The notes beneath the pieces were generated by a model. The model was given only the letters and a program-made list of their open reading frames with translations, searched no databases and was not told the DNA's origin. Both the position numbers and the translations under genes were made by a program. Below are positions 39,701 through 53,399 of a stretch of DNA of 64,000 bases, in pieces (position 1 is the first letter of the stretch; the number at the start of each line of letters is the position of its first letter). The stretch spans positions 13,308,318-13,372,317 of the forward strand of contig NC_058506.1 of assembly GCF_020382885.2 (NCBI RefSeq), written 5' to 3'. The stretch comes from Scatophagus argus (lineage: Eukaryota; Chordata; Actinopteri; Scatophagidae).

Positions 39701-42700
39701 AGAAGAAGAGAAACAATATCCCTCTTCATTCAAAAAGCGATGCTCATAACATGGTTAAATGTGCCCCGGGTGACGGGCAACATGTGCAAGATGTAACGGA
39801 TTGAAACGTGTGTCAGGATGGCAAAATGCAGGACACTGGGTTCTAACAGTATTATCATGTGGGAACAACAAATCCTGTCCATGTAGAACTGTGGAACACT
39901 TACATCTCTTTAGCGCTGAAGTCCCATTTCATGTGTCGCTGGAATTATTTTAGCCAAAAACCAAGTTTACAGCAATGTGCATTTTTATATTCTGGTGAAT
40001 ATTTACACTCGTTGTTCTTACTTCTTACTTAATTCATCACATAAATTGGAATTGAAAGGTTTTATATGGAAACAACCACCATATATAAGCACCAAATGTA
40101 CTGTAGAGGACAAAGTTCAGACGTTTGTTCTTTAAAGGGTTAGTTATTTAGTCTGTTAGTATGTTAACTGCTTTACTACACTACATTAAAAAAGACATCG
40201 ACAAACAAGCCATAAAAAAAAAAAAAAAAAAAAAGATAAACACCGTAGAGAACACAAAGGGGGAACTGATCTAATGGCCTTTCCTGTAATTCTACTAGTT
40301 ATATTTACTGTCCTATTTCAGATTATTACCAGATTCTTATACACAGGATTACTAGCTCTAAAATCATTTGACTCCCTAACCAGACACAATGTCTTTTAAA
40401 AACAGATTTTTTTCTTTAGCACCAGGTGTACTTGCTTCACATCATAATTGAGATAATCAGGGTTCCCACACCTTCTTTCTCATCAAATCCAGTGACTGTT
40501 TGGCAAAGTCTTAAACACATGTCAAGATTAATTACTGTTCGAACAGTGAGAGGTTTCTTTTTTTATTATAACGAGAACCATGAAGCCTTACAGAAGCTCC
40601 CAGACAACGACTGGAAACAAAGGCCAGAATGTGTCAGCGCTTCTGGGCTGTGCTGTGATTCAGTGATGGCAGAAAACTCACATGCAGACAGAAGAAACAA
40701 GTCTATTTAAGGAAATACAGTTTCTGTTCTTGCAAAAGAAGTGAAACTATTACACCAGTTTTTGTTTTTTTTGCTGTCTGACTTTTTTCTTTAACACTTT
40801 TGTTATTTATTCTGAAAGGCCTTTCAGTGCTCATTTGCATTTGCTTTGTTCTAACTCAACAAATAAATGTGGCAGTGATCCTTCATCCCACTTAGTCTGG
40901 TTAACTGTCTACCTGGTTCATGCCTTCAGACTGACTCAGCCTACTAATTCTCCTATCTGCAGTCTACTACAAAAGACCTTGGGAGAGGTAGCACGCCTAA
41001 TGTCCTGATAGTTTTACTCACTGAGTTATTGATGTGATTTAAGTGATGGATTATAAAAGAAACCATTAGAGATGTCCTTCATTTTTGCCTTTAATAATAT
41101 AATTACCTACATAAAACACAAGTCATACCTCCATGAGTTATACATATTCAGTAACCGTGTCAGGACAAAGTTGTGTGTCTGTGTCAGTGTTTACCCACAG
41201 ATATGTTTAATGTTCCTTTGGGGTTGTAACATTTTATTGTCTGTCTGCAGTGATTGCATAAACTGAACTGCCCCCGGCACTGAACTGCATGTTCGTCAGT
41301 GCCCACATGCACAAGAACTAAACCTCAGTAAATAAGACTTGTACGTACACAGTTGGGCAGGTAGGTTGTAAATGTTGTAGCACAGTCGTCTCTCGTCGTC
41401 GCTGTACAAAACTCTGGAACTACTGTCAGCTTTGGGCCGTTTCCTTCCTCCCAAATATACAACGCAATCTAGATAAAACAGACAGACGTGAATGTGGGCC
41501 TCACGGGGTTTCATGAGCTAAAATAGTTATTGATGTGATCAGAACATTCATCAGTTTAAATTTAACATCAGATAGGTACCGCAGCTCATTCTGGGTCCTC
41601 AAACAGTCAGTATTTTTCATTTCCTGCCAGCTCTGGACATCTTAATAACACTCTCTCATACACACAAAATGTCAAAAGACCCATAAGTCACAGAAGAATT
41701 TCAAAGGGGACACACATCTCAAAGTTTAAGATTCACGCTGTGCATCTCAATTACATCAGCGCCCGGTCTAAAGTATTATAAATTAATGTATTTGCTGGGT
41801 CTATAACCAAAAAAGTAAAATAAAACACAACTTAACTTGACCTTAAATATACTCTAATCTAAAAACATTACAAAGACAAAACAGGCTTTTGTTTCTTCAC
41901 GTTATTTCAACCTTTTCTAAATAATCTCACGGAAATCAATCTCTCCACAGGCACACATACTTATAATTATTATTATTAATACCTATTCAGACAAGGTGAT
42001 TGCATTGATATGATAATAGCAGATCTATCAAAAGAAAGCTGCAGGAGTTGAGTCTGAGAGCTTTTCAACAAAAGGTTAGTCAGCTGATGGAGGATTCCTG
42101 TCTATCATCGTTATATGTCTGAGCGTTTCGGCTCAGCAGGCAGCCTGAAATCTGACACTGATGACTCTTCTCACAGCAGCTGTACCGAGGCTGATAACGT
42201 ATCACAGAGACAGGCAGGAGATGACACACAGAATCATTAAAATCCTGGAAAATGTTTCAAAGTACCTCGTGCTTCAAGTCAATGGTGAAATCGGACTTCA
42301 GATGCTCGTGCTGGATCCGACCAGCGAGTCTGACACAAGATGTTGAAAGAAGAGAAACAGCAGAATAGAAGTTGGAGCTCACTGTCCATGAAACTATACC
42401 TTTGTGAATCTAAATTAAGGAAGTCCTGGTTCTATTCAGCAATATGCCTTTGTGTTTATACCAAATACTTCAAAATGTGCATTTTCAATTGATTAGAGCC
42501 TCCTGGATTATTTTGAGGCCCTGGAAAACAGTAAAAGTTCAAGATTTGAAAGACTTGGTAAATGCAGTGGCAGAGATCCTCTGAATCGAGGATCAATCGA
42601 TTAAGAGAATACCGGAGTTTCACTCACACACTCACTCAAACACACACACACACACACACCTGTGGAGCAGCGGGGTGCTGAGAGCCCAGCCGGCTGCAGG

Positions 42701-45700
42701 GTCAGGGTAACCAAATGAACTGGGTTCTTCAGAGAAGGCATAGTGGTGGATGATGGATGCCTCGTTGTCATGGAGACGCTTCCCCAAAAACCATTCCTGC
42801 GAGTTGCGAAAAGGGCCAGGGAGTCACAGAGAGGCATCGCTTGTTTTATGTGTGCTTCAAATAAATCACCACCGGGACATTCATACCAGTAAATCGGGCT
42901 GGATTAGTCATGGTGGTTGGGAAGAGGTTTGCATGTCGGTGTGTGAATCTCACCTCCTGGGCTGGATATCTGTGGAGGACCTGCCGTAGGACAGGAAGTG
43001 TGACGCTGGTTTCCTCCTCGATGAAGAAAAACCAGGAAGCTGAATGGCCATAAGTGGCAGAGAGACTGGAAAGAGCCACAAGAACACATTAACTTAATTT
43101 CCCCCATGGGCATCATTAAAGGTTAAATACATGACAACTATTTGGTACGTAAAGATATGGCGGAATAATCCTGAACACTGCCTCTGTGTGTGTTTGTCTG
43201 CTGGTATTTGTTTTGGTAGTCGTGTTGGCCTCAGATGTGCATGTTAGTTCATGTGAGTGCCTCTCTGTCCTCCATTCACCCTTTTTATCAACATGGCAGT
43301 CTGGTAGGAATCTTCCTGATATGACAATCAGTGCACTACAATGCGCACCAGAGAACATTTTAAGTGAGAAGCAGCTCTGCCAGATTTTACAGTTTGATCA
43401 GAGTTTTGAGAGCCGTGTGTGCGTTCAGATGCCACTTTAGGATTGCATTTGTTTTGGTCTGAGATGCCGGCGCTCCGGTGCGATAGTCAGTGGCAGCGAA
43501 TGTCGTACGTTTAACCTTCAAAACCAAATTGAATCAAACCATACTGACTGACTGATTTAACTTTAACTTTAGTGTTATGAGTTTTTAACACTTACTGAGG
43601 AAGCGCAGGGAGGATACTCCAATCCCCTTCATACTCTGACAGCTCGTGGAGAAGAAGAACAACTGGATCTCCCTGCATGAAGCAAAACAACTGAGTTTCA
43701 CAAAATGTCCCTAAATGAGTTCTCCAACATCCTGTAGTCCCATGAAAAATAAAGAGAAAGAACTTTGTGTGTGTGTGTGTGCTCCTGGAGGATGGGATTT
43801 AGCAGTAAAATTAAGCAAGCCACACTGATTTGATCTTAATGTCTGTTTATGCAGTCATTAAATTCAGCTTCAATGTTTAGAGGTGTTGGTCAGTGTATAG
43901 TAGACATAATCTGTTAGTTACATTAAACAATGAAAATTAAACACTTTCCTATATTCTAGCTGCACTTTAAGACAACCAAAGGTCCTGTTGAATCGTGGTG
44001 CTATTTTTACACCACTAGATGGCACTGTGCAAGGACGTTCATCTCCCCGGAGGACATCCAATGGAAGCAAGTGAATTGACACAAGGACTACACATGTTGG
44101 AGTTTTCTGATACATGCTGGACTGATGCCATGAGAGGAGCGGGTGATGAGGCCTTGTTAAGCAACGTGTTGAGAAGCAACATCTGCGCACGGTGATGTGT
44201 GTGCTCTTTGGAGCTTTAAACAGACTGAATTAAAGCTTTCACAATCACAGGCTAAAAATTAGGCCAGAAACAAGAGGAAGGAGTTGATTCAGAAGCTGCT
44301 GTCTCCGTTCTCACTAAGTGACGCATGCAGGACTCACAAATCTCCCCCCATGCAGCCATTCGGAGCACTGACATAGATACAGTTATAAGCATTAATAGAA
44401 GTACAGCCAAAAATAGGTTTGAAATGACAGCATCTGCTTATTTCTTGTCTAGGCAGAGATCAAGTCCCTCGCACTGTGACATCAATGTTTAACTCCCAAA
44501 AGCAAAGCTGATAGCCTTTGACTTTATGACTTATGACAACGAGGAAGCTATTTCAGGATGCAGAGCTCTGAATGAGGTGCTGGAGAGAGCAGCATTATGT
44601 CAGTATCACAGCTCATCACAGCATACATTAATCTCTTCAAGCATTTTATTTGAGAATGAAGAACACACCGTCCTTTAACTGAGAGGGAGAGGAGCTTCTG
44701 CCAAAAAACCACATCTCACTCTGGTGAAAATTATCCTGGAATAAATTTCCTGAACGTTTCACCTGTTGCATATACACTTCTTAGACAAAAGTATCCAGAC
44801 AAACCTCTTTATGGGGCTGTTTTTCAAGGGTGGGGCTCGGCCAACCCTTCACGCTTCAGCACACCAAGGTATTTTTGACAATGCTATGCTTCCAACTTTG
44901 TGGTTAAAGGGGAAGGCCCTTTTCTATCACAGCATGACTGTGCCCCAGTGCACAAAGCAAACTTAATAAAGACATGGTTGGATGAGTTTGGTGTAGACGA
45001 ACCTGACTGGCCCTCACAGAGCCCTGACCGCAACCCCATCCAACACCTTTGGGATGAACTGGAACAGAGATTGCGCGCCTTTTGGTCCAACAACATCAGT
45101 GTCTGACCTCACAAATGATCTGCCGCATCAATGGGCAAAAATCCCCACAGAACAGCCAAAAATCTTGTGGAAAGCCTTCACAGAAGAGCAGAAGCTGTTA
45201 TAGCTGCAAAGCTGTCTGTGTATTTAGAAAGTGATGTCATTAAAGTCCCTGATGGTTTAATGATCAGGTGGCCCAACACTTTTGTCCATATAGTGTATCT
45301 TTGTAAGACCAAGACAATACTTGATTACATCATTTGTAAAATAAAACATTGCATTATCTTAGTTCAAGCCAAGAAAAGCACCAAACTTTGTGTCTTAACA
45401 ACCCTGATTCTAAAAATGTTTGCACACCTTTCAAAACATAAATAAAAGAGGAAGTGATGATTTTCTAAACCTGATTACATATTTAATGTTTTACCTTGTC
45501 TGCTTCATTGATTTTCATGTTTCAAACTACTTAGTGCTGGTGCAACAGGCTGAGAAAGTTGTGGAAGTCCAGCACTTTGTGAAGCGTGTGATTGCATATT
45601 AGTATATTACGGTCAGGAACACACACAGTTTGTTCACAAATTTCTGCATTCCTGCTGCATTTTATGTACGTTTTATACAGCATCCCAACTTTTTTTTGGA

Positions 45701-46284
45701 CACTCGAATGGACACACAGCCACAATAAGGAAGATTACTTTATTTTCACAGAGACAACCATGCATTGTAAGTCTTTATGCAAATGCCCCTCCTCTCGGGT
45801 CCAAAATGGGTGTAAGGAGGGTTTTTTTTACCATCTGTTATTAAGTGCTGCTATGACATATGGGCACAAATGGATTAGGGCCAATAACAAATAAAGATCC
45901 ATGGGACAAGGCTGTAACAAAATCTCTCTCTCTCTCCATGTGATAAATCTGCACGAGTGGACGACTAAAATCAAGACATTTGTGCTCATATTTTGGTGAC
46001 ATCTGTGTAGCTGCCATTTACAGTGTGTTTACTAGGTGACCTATGAGTGTCGCCTAATAAACATGAAAAAACAGGTCAATACATTAAAACACATAGCAGA
46101 TACAACAAGCTGCCGCCAGTTCAGAGTTTATGAGTGTCTGTCGCCTGCAATCTCTGCCTTCAAATGAACACCTGCCTGTACGTCAGTCAAGACAAAACAC
46201 ACGTGACGCACGACCTGCCCTCATTAAAAACTGCTTACTACATTCAAGGTCTATCTAGCTGTGATAAACCCACCTCACTTTGCC

Positions 46285-46315
<31 letters not shown>

Positions 46316-49300
46316 GTATGACAGTCTGGCAGCACACATGCAGAGACGAATGTGCACACGCACGCATCCAAATGTGCTATTTATGAAACCTGCTGTGTTA
46401 TCGGTACTTTACAGGAGCTGAGGCACATACTAACACAGCATTTAAGTCTGATTTTATAAGGATTGCACATTATTTGACAAAATTTTTCAAACTTTCAATC
46501 AATGTCATATTTTCCTTCATTCAGTTCAGAGACAGTTGGTTCTGGGAGTCCTTTCACGAACAAGTGCGACAGCAGAAATACGTGTGCCTCTTGTTTAATC
46601 ACACCTTGTCTGAATATTGCAGAGATCTTTACTCCATTCGTGCTTAAACTTCCTTTGTCAGACCTCTAATTCTCTTCCAGGACTGCATTCCAAGAGACGT
46701 CAAAGTCAGGACTTTCTCAACTAACTAAACACTCTGTGTTTACAGATGTATTCATATTCATTAATAAGAATGAAAAAAATTGTTATTGTGGATACTTTCA
46801 CAAAAGAATTAAAAATTCTGTACATGTTATGCGCTGTACATGTTTAGTTTCTGTGATGTGGTACTTAATCATATTCTGTTTTCATCTTTACTAAAACATC
46901 ACTGTACATTACTTATTTATTGCTAATGTTTTATCCGAACTTCCTATGGGAATACAGAAATTAAAAGAAAACAGGTGGTAGTATTTTAATCTGTAATCTG
47001 TCTGCAGATTTACTGTCAGGCTGCAAAGAGCCCAAAAACCAAACATGAACACTATTCATCATTCACTATATCCAAGATAATACATACATGGGTACACTGC
47101 AGCACGCAAGAGCAAATATTATACCACTGCGGTTATGTGGAAAACGTCAGTATGTCCTCTGGGTTATGAAATGTTTGTACATTAACCAAATTCACATTTA
47201 AATGAATATTTCTGTAAAAATTCACTGTCACTTTTATATAATTAGTTAATTAGTTAATAAGTTTAATTTGGAGTTTCTGTGTTATAAGCTCACTAGAATT
47301 TTCACATTTTGCACCCCAGGTAACATAATAATTCAGCTTTTTATTACGGACTCTGATTGCTCCATGTCATGAACTTTGTCATGCTGATAGCGTGTAGCTC
47401 CTCGCGCTGCTTGATACGGATGTAAAGGGCTCATTCCAAGGTAAAGAGAACACAACGATTCTTATTGTCAGGTGCTTATATACTAATGAAAACATAATTG
47501 TGAATGTTATATTCCATTTCCATACCCTACACATTTGACTTTCAGGATGTGAGTAAATTACACAGAGACAGGACGCATACGTCCTCTATTTCCATCTTTG
47601 CTTTCTTCTCTTCTATTATACTGTAATTTCTGTTTTTGTGCTCTGACATTTTCCACCTGAGTATAATTGCTCTTCACAGCTGCCATGCATAAACAGTCCT
47701 TTAACAAGCCATGAATGACAAAGAGGAGTTTGTTGATGTGCAGCCCACTCCTTTTATATTTTACAACTAAACTGATGTCTCTCGACACTCTCGACTAACC
47801 GCCTTTTCTGTCTGTCTCTCAGGGGGGAAATTGAATCAAACCACCACACGCCCTCAAAACAGAACAATCGTAGACATGTCAAATTCAATCACCGCTCCCA
47901 CTGTGTCCGTGGTGAATCACTCTGTGATGTGTTCACAAACAAAGTGTGCGATTAAAGTTAACATCACGTTTGTTGTTTACAGGCTGAAGTGTGATTGCAG
48001 GGGTCTCCTCACTAGAAAGAAGACGACACACACTTAAAGGTCGAGAGACTGCGGTAAATTCAACTGCAGAAACCAAAGTTCAAACGTTATCATTATAAAA
48101 TCACTGTGACGATAACAACAACTGCATATTTCCTACCCTGACCATACAAATCATATCTGAAACATGAAAGACAATTAAATTTTCTCTTGTCAGGCAAAGT
48201 AGAGATTTTAAAGAATTTTGTCCGTCGAAAAGGTTCGAAACATTATTTTTTGATATGTCACTGGAGAAATTATTCCACAGAGCCCCTGCTGAATGCCTTC
48301 TGCCTTTTCTTTTCTATCAGGGAGGGATGTCTGGATTGAAGATGGGTTTGGAAGAAGACGATCCCATCAAGGGAAAATTAACTATTCTGTGCATCTACTG
48401 CAGGCTGTCATGTCCATATGCTAGTCATCTCATTTCACTGAGGTCTATCACAAACTAATTTTCACAGCAGACACATATTATTAAATACCTCCTGTGAGCT
48501 CGTCTCCTCTCAGCCTAAGTGGGGGAGCTCTATGACAAGGAGGACACCTATTGGTGCCACAGCAATGCACAACTCCAAGTAAAACTCACTGACACAAATG
48601 AAAAATGAAGCTTCTGGCAGCCTTATTATCCTGTTTTTACCAGCACAACCCCCGCGCAATACGTATAAATAAATCATAAATCAGGACAAAGTGACTGACA
48701 TTATTTTGAAAGGTTATTGTATACTTCTTATTTTCACAGTACATTAAAGTTAAGTATGTGGATGCATAAAACTGCTACATCCAACAAAGACCAGGGCCAA
48801 GATCTAAGCCCAGCACACTACCTCAGCAACAGCGCTAACCACTAAGTCATCCACTGCCTGCCAGATGTCACCTGTCCCAGTTCAGCGGCCTGCTGCAGAA
48901 TCTCCTCCCTCCTCAGGTGACCTCGGCGGGCGTGGTACGAGTTCCTCTGACTCTGGATCACTAACACCACTTCGTCCAATTCTGAGAGAAACACACACAG
49001 AAAATGTATGAAAAATATAATAAATTAGGAAAATGAAAGAGACAGGAAGAGGTCATAGAGACACGTACGAAACCCACAAAGAATTACTTTTTTGTACTTG
49101 CAATAACTATAGTTTTTTGTGTCAACCTCTTTTATTATATGTAGGTTACACCAGCCAGCTGCTGGCTGTAGCTTCAGATTCATTTATAGTTATGTTTAAA
49201 GTTATCTGCTTGGAGCTTTTCATTCACACTACATGTGCGCACAAAGGCCACGGTGGTGGCATGACTCAAATCTAACATCATGAAAATGCGCCACACAACT

Positions 49301-51386
49301 GATTTGCTTTCCTAAACATCACTACAGGCACAGCATATGAGGCCATCTGCAGTAAAATCCCTCACTCACCGACAAAGCCGGGTTCAGCGGCCTCCCGGGG
49401 CTCTGCTGCCTGCAGGGGGAGTCAGAAGGATTTGTGTTAAGTCTGACGCGCTGCTGAGCCGCATGATGAAGCATAATCAGAGCAAAGATCGAGGGGGAGT
49501 GACAGCACTTACATGAGCACAACCTGCAAGTTTGTCTGCAGCAGGGGGACCTTGAAAAGAAGCAACGGTGCAGTCACTGAATCATCACAATGCATGGATT
49601 ATATGTGTTGACATGTGATCAGTGGAACATTAATTTACAGAAGAAGTTAACTAATTCAGTTTTAAAAGTCATCTGTGGTTTATATCTTGTGTAACAGGAA
49701 GATGTATGGCATGACACCGCAAGAAAGACAACAAAAAAAGGGATAGAAATAAGTGATTAACAAGAGGTACATTAGCAGGCGTGTGTGTGTGTGCATATGA
49801 AAGTTCTGCATGTAAAGATACCCATCTGTGATTGGCAATGGGGTAGAAACCGGACACGAGGAGAGCTGAGTCAGGCCAGGGTTTTATTTATTTATCCACA
49901 TCTACATTATTTGCTCTTTCTTTAATGCGGTTGTTTATCTATTTTGGTTTTGCTTTAATGGCAAAAAAAAAAAAATCATACATCAAACAAACACGGTCCA
50001 CTTTGCCAACTTTAAACATCCTCGACACATCTGTGCTTGTATGACAAGTGATGATGGTGCGAGATCACACACGAAGCAGCAGCAGCAGCAGCAGCAGAGC
50101 CTTTACTGCACCAGCTTTGAATCCAGGAAAACTCAACACTGCCTTTGAAACCGAGACAGCCGCAGTTCCTCCTGCTCACTGTGAAGTATTTGTGATGATT
50201 TACACATCCTACTTATGAATGTCAACAGGTATAACGGTGTGTAAGCATGCAAATCTATGCAAAGGCTGATGATATGGCTGGAAACCACAATTTGCTGTAC
50301 GGCATTAATATTAATAACATTAACCATATGGCAATAGCATAGCAATGTACTGTAGTACTGTTGTGGTAAGGTGAAGTGAAGCGCCCACTGAGATTATTTA
50401 TGAATGGTAAATGATTAGAGCAGTCATACTAGTACAAAAACAAATGAATAACAAAAAAATGTTATGGCTATTGCTCACCAATATCTCCTCGTGACTGTGT
50501 GGGCCTCTATAAACTGTGTTTTGTTGACATTTGCCTCGCCTGTTGGTTTTGTGTCTCCTGTTGGGCCTTAGACGGGGATGGAGTTTACTTACCTCATGTA
50601 CTTCCCAGCATAGCTCTGCCCATCCTAAACCTGATCAGAGGTCGGTCACAGTGAGTGGGTGTGCGGGCCTTTCAAAGTCTGAATGATGTTTCAGTGTCAG
50701 GAGAAAATAAACTGAGGTATATCTTTTCAAAGCAAATGTTGATTGAGTTCAGTTGTTCGCAGATATCTTGCTGCAATTAGTCTACACATTTCAAACAAAC
50801 AAAGGTGACAAGTGGACCAATTGGGTTGAGTTCTGTTTCAATACAAACTAGGTCTGCATAGGTTTTAACTGAATTCATCTTCCAATGCGGATTTTCGCGT
50901 AAGTCTTTGTGCACTTAAAAATGTCTTTGCCATCAGGTATTTGAAGAACCTGCCTCTTGTTTACACACCCCCAACGATCACCCGCGTTTGTTTGCATCGT
51001 GTCAAATTCCTCAGAATAAAAAATACCATTTCCTGTTTTGAATTTCAATTTCAAGTAATCCGATGTTTTGTACCAAATCAAGTGTCGCGATGACACTAAC
51101 AAATAGCTTATCTATTTGATTCATCGTTTAATACACCCTAAGAATATATTTTCCAAACTTTATTGCACTCTATCTCTTCTTAAAGTCCATTAATAACTTT
51201 ACTTTGAAGGTCATATCCACCCAACTTCCGGAATTTTCCTGCTGGCCTGAAGCAGCGTATGCTGCTTAGTGTTAGCGGTTTAGCTAACACAATAGCGGTT
51301 TTAGTAGGGCATTGACCCCACTTACCAAGCCAAAGAAGAAGCACTGCGACCAGTTTGCATCCGTTAACCACATTATCGTGAGACAT
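33731..51386 (-). CDS. B3GLCT: Beta-1,3-glucosyltransferase, complete 15-exon gene
   Basis: Glycosyltransferase of family GT31. In the ER it adds glucose in beta-1,3 linkage to O-fucose on thrombospondin type 1 repeats. Coding exons on the minus strand, in order: 51326-51386, 49513-49550, 49370-49409, 48872-48981, 43596-43672, 42954-43065, 42660-42796, 42266-42329, 41349-41468, 39619-39688, 38040-38153, 36794-36893, 36290-36409, 35745-35889, 33731-33865 (stop included). All phases join without a stop to give 1443 nt, 480 aa; the human protein is 498 aa, also from 15 exons as I recall. The start codon opens a hydrophobic signal peptide or anchor (VAVLLLWLG). The N-terminal lectin-like half has [14 protein letters not shown] and WFFFIEEET (about 120-128). 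The catalytic domain has HCGKTFAIL, the metal-binding DDD at about 342-344 ([12 protein letters not shown]), [19 protein letters not shown] and [10 protein letters not shown]. The protein ends in RDEL, an ER-retrieval type signal. A possible minus-strand AATAAA lies at 33243-33248. Exon 2 is the least certain (see 50593-50630). Identity is very confident. Confidence 0.95.
34145..35031. mobile_element. Tc1-like transposon, internally deleted, with terminal inverted repeats
   Basis: The element starts CAGTACTGTGCATAAG and ends with the matching inverted CTTTTGCACAGTACTG, flanked by TA on both sides, the Tc1/mariner target duplication. Sub-terminal parts also mirror each other (TGTGAAAAAATGCTGTAAA and its inverse, with minor mismatches). 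On the minus strand, about 34235-34534, transposase remains read [12 protein letters not shown] immediately followed by [12 protein letters not shown]. The stretch between the second Asp and the catalytic Glu is deleted. It lies in the last intron of B3GLCT and is non-autonomous. Confidence 0.88.
40214..40234 (+). repeat. Poly(A) run
   Basis: Twenty-one consecutive A residues in B3GLCT intron 9. No retroposon body was recognised beside it. Confidence 0.93.
42636..42659 (-). repeat. GT microsatellite forming the B3GLCT exon 7 splice donor
   Basis: On the minus strand exon 7 ends CTCCACAG at 42660. The intron begins at once with a GTGTGTGT run of about 20 nt. No GTAAGT-type donor lies nearby. 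Confidence 0.9.
44773..45297 (+). mobile_element. Tc1-type MITE with transposase C-terminal relic (copy B)
   Basis: Bounded by TACAC...TAGACAAAAGTAT and the inverted ACACTTTTGTCCATATAGTGTA ends (some mismatches). Inside, the plus strand reads [29 protein letters not shown] and [16 protein letters not shown], the C-terminal half of a Tc1-like transposase, with frame breaks. About 525 bp, in B3GLCT intron 4. Same family as the copies at 25415 and 55980. Confidence 0.85.
46287..46314 (+). repeat. (CA)n microsatellite
   Basis: Uninterrupted CA run of 28 nt in B3GLCT intron 4. Confidence 0.95.
50075..50100 (+). repeat. (AGC)n trinucleotide repeat
   Basis: About eight AGC units in B3GLCT intron 1, not in a coding exon. 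Confidence 0.92.
50593..50630 (-). other. Candidate alternative exon 2 of B3GLCT
   Basis: A 38-nt segment bounded by AG (ctgatcag) and a consensus GTAAGT donor lies in the first intron. It is exactly as long as the preferred exon 2 at 49513-49550 and keeps the same phase (1 in, 0 out). It would encode about 13 residues ([13 protein letters not shown]). Using both exons together breaks the frame, so they could only be mutually exclusive. Its pyrimidine tract is weak, so it may be a chance match. Confidence 0.25.
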
Positions 51387-53399
51387 GGTTCCAGCGGCTG
51401 CTAGTATTCGTTTGAATTCAACGTCTTATCATGGCGAACTGGAGCAATGGGTCAGCTACATTCCTGTACTGGCAGAACTCGACTACAGGGGCTGTTAGTG
51501 CGGAGCTTTAGCGACCTCTAGCGGACAATAATAGATTAATAGATTACGACTATAATTTGAGAATATGAGAACCTATCCTCCTGTTTATTGTGATAAAAAG
51601 TACAAGCTATGAAGAACAGTGTTTCCCAGTGTTTTTCGTATTAAGCTACAGTAAACTGTCATCTTTTTGATTTTAAATCGAGTCAACACCTCAAAAGTGG
51701 AACAGTTATATTTATGTGGATGATATAAGTACAACTTTGAGGAACTTAAGTATTGTTAGTTTCTATGTACTTCTACCAGTTACCATTCTGCTGTTAACAA
51801 TATTTTTTTTCTTCTACATATATATTTATATACATATAGCTATATGAGATTTCAGTTTATCAGTGTATAATGAACAGATGGCATTTGTTCAGATTTCCAG
51901 TTGACAAACAGGGCTGTCAGTTGCACTTTGATGATGTGGTATGTGAGCATGCAGCTTTCTTTCACGTCTATGAAAACTATTCATTGTTTTTTTGTTTTTT
52001 TTTTGCTTGTTTTGTACAAGCAAATTAAAATGGTCTGAGTTGAGCCAGAATGTTTCAAGACTGAAGAGCCTTTGGTGTCTGTCTCTGCGTTCGGTCCACA
52101 TGGAGGTCGGGGGTTAACAACATAACAAATACATAATAAACATGAAAAGATAAATTTAACTTTATGAGCTTTACACAGCTTGAGTTTGCAGAGAAACAAA
52201 GATGCTACATTGCCCACACAAAACATGGAGCACACCATCATTGATTATTGTTCCCAATATAGGCCATATGTTGTGTGTAGTGGGAGGAAGACTTCTCCAG
52301 AAAGGGGGCGTGTGTTGTGTTGTAGGCCATGCAGACTGATGGAGACCTCCAGAACAAATGAGTCAACAGTCTCCTGACCAACAGAGTCTAAACATGGACT
52401 TCTTGGCTTCGAACATTAAACAGGCTGGTTCTGCTGTGAAACCACACTTGTGAGTGTTCACATTTTTGTGGGAAATAAAGTGAACCGTATGGAAAGAAGT
52501 CCCAAAAGGGAGAACGGTACCCTACAGCAGCTTGAGGGGGATCAAAAGCATAAATGCTGTCTGTGCCGAGGGACAAGCTCTATTATTCAAAACTGGATGA
52601 AAGTGTCACTTGAATAAAACAGGAGAAAAACTCTGTCTGGTGTGTGATTTGCTGGGGAAAGTAGCCAAATAGCACATCTATGACTTCATCTAGAGGAAAA
52701 TAAGGTCTGAGCAAACACTGCTGAGATGAAAGACAAGCACACATCAGTGTTGTCTAACTTACGAATCATTGGTGTTTGTTAGGTGCTGTAATTTTCCTTC
52801 AAGAGATCAAAGTTCTTCGTGCTGTTGTTCACAAGGCCAAATGTTGCCTTCAAATGGCCTTCCATCAGGTCGTACATCCCAGAGTCGTTCATTTTAAAGT
52901 CAGTTTTTCAAATTGTCTCACTACTGGTGTGGTCTATGTATTAATGGTCTGGTTATATTTAACTGTGTGCTGTACACGACAGATCATATCGTGGATCATT
53001 AAACAGGAAGTAAATACATTTGCCTTCAAAGTAAAAGTGAAATTGTTGTTACTTGGGGGAAGATTGTTAATAAGGAAAAAAGACATTAATGGTATGTTTC
53101 TTTGGTTTTAGTTGTCTTTATTATTATCGTTATTATTATTATTCAGAGCATCCACACGTATGGATAATGTTTGTTTTTGTTCTTTTAACTAATTAATTGT
53201 TTGAACTATTAAATGCTCCATTGTTCCCATAGTCAAGTCAATACATTCTGTTCAGAACAAGCTACAATTATATAAAATGAGTTTTTTTGAGACTTTTACA
53301 AAACAGCAGCAAGATAATTTTCTGTCAGTCGGCTAACTGATTGAAAGATTAGTTGACTGATAACAGAAACTCTAATTAATCCATTTGGGTGATTTTGTC
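51387..53399. other. Divergent intergenic interval between B3GLCT and MEDAG
   Basis: About 2 kb between two head-to-head genes. No coding exon was recognised. In particular I see nothing resembling HSPH1 or TEX26, which lie between these genes in human. The part next to 51387 should hold the B3GLCT promoter. The middle is AT-rich with poly(T) runs (about 51804 and 51985). The segment at about 52090-52620 has the composition of an old interspersed repeat that I could not classify. Confidence 0.5.
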
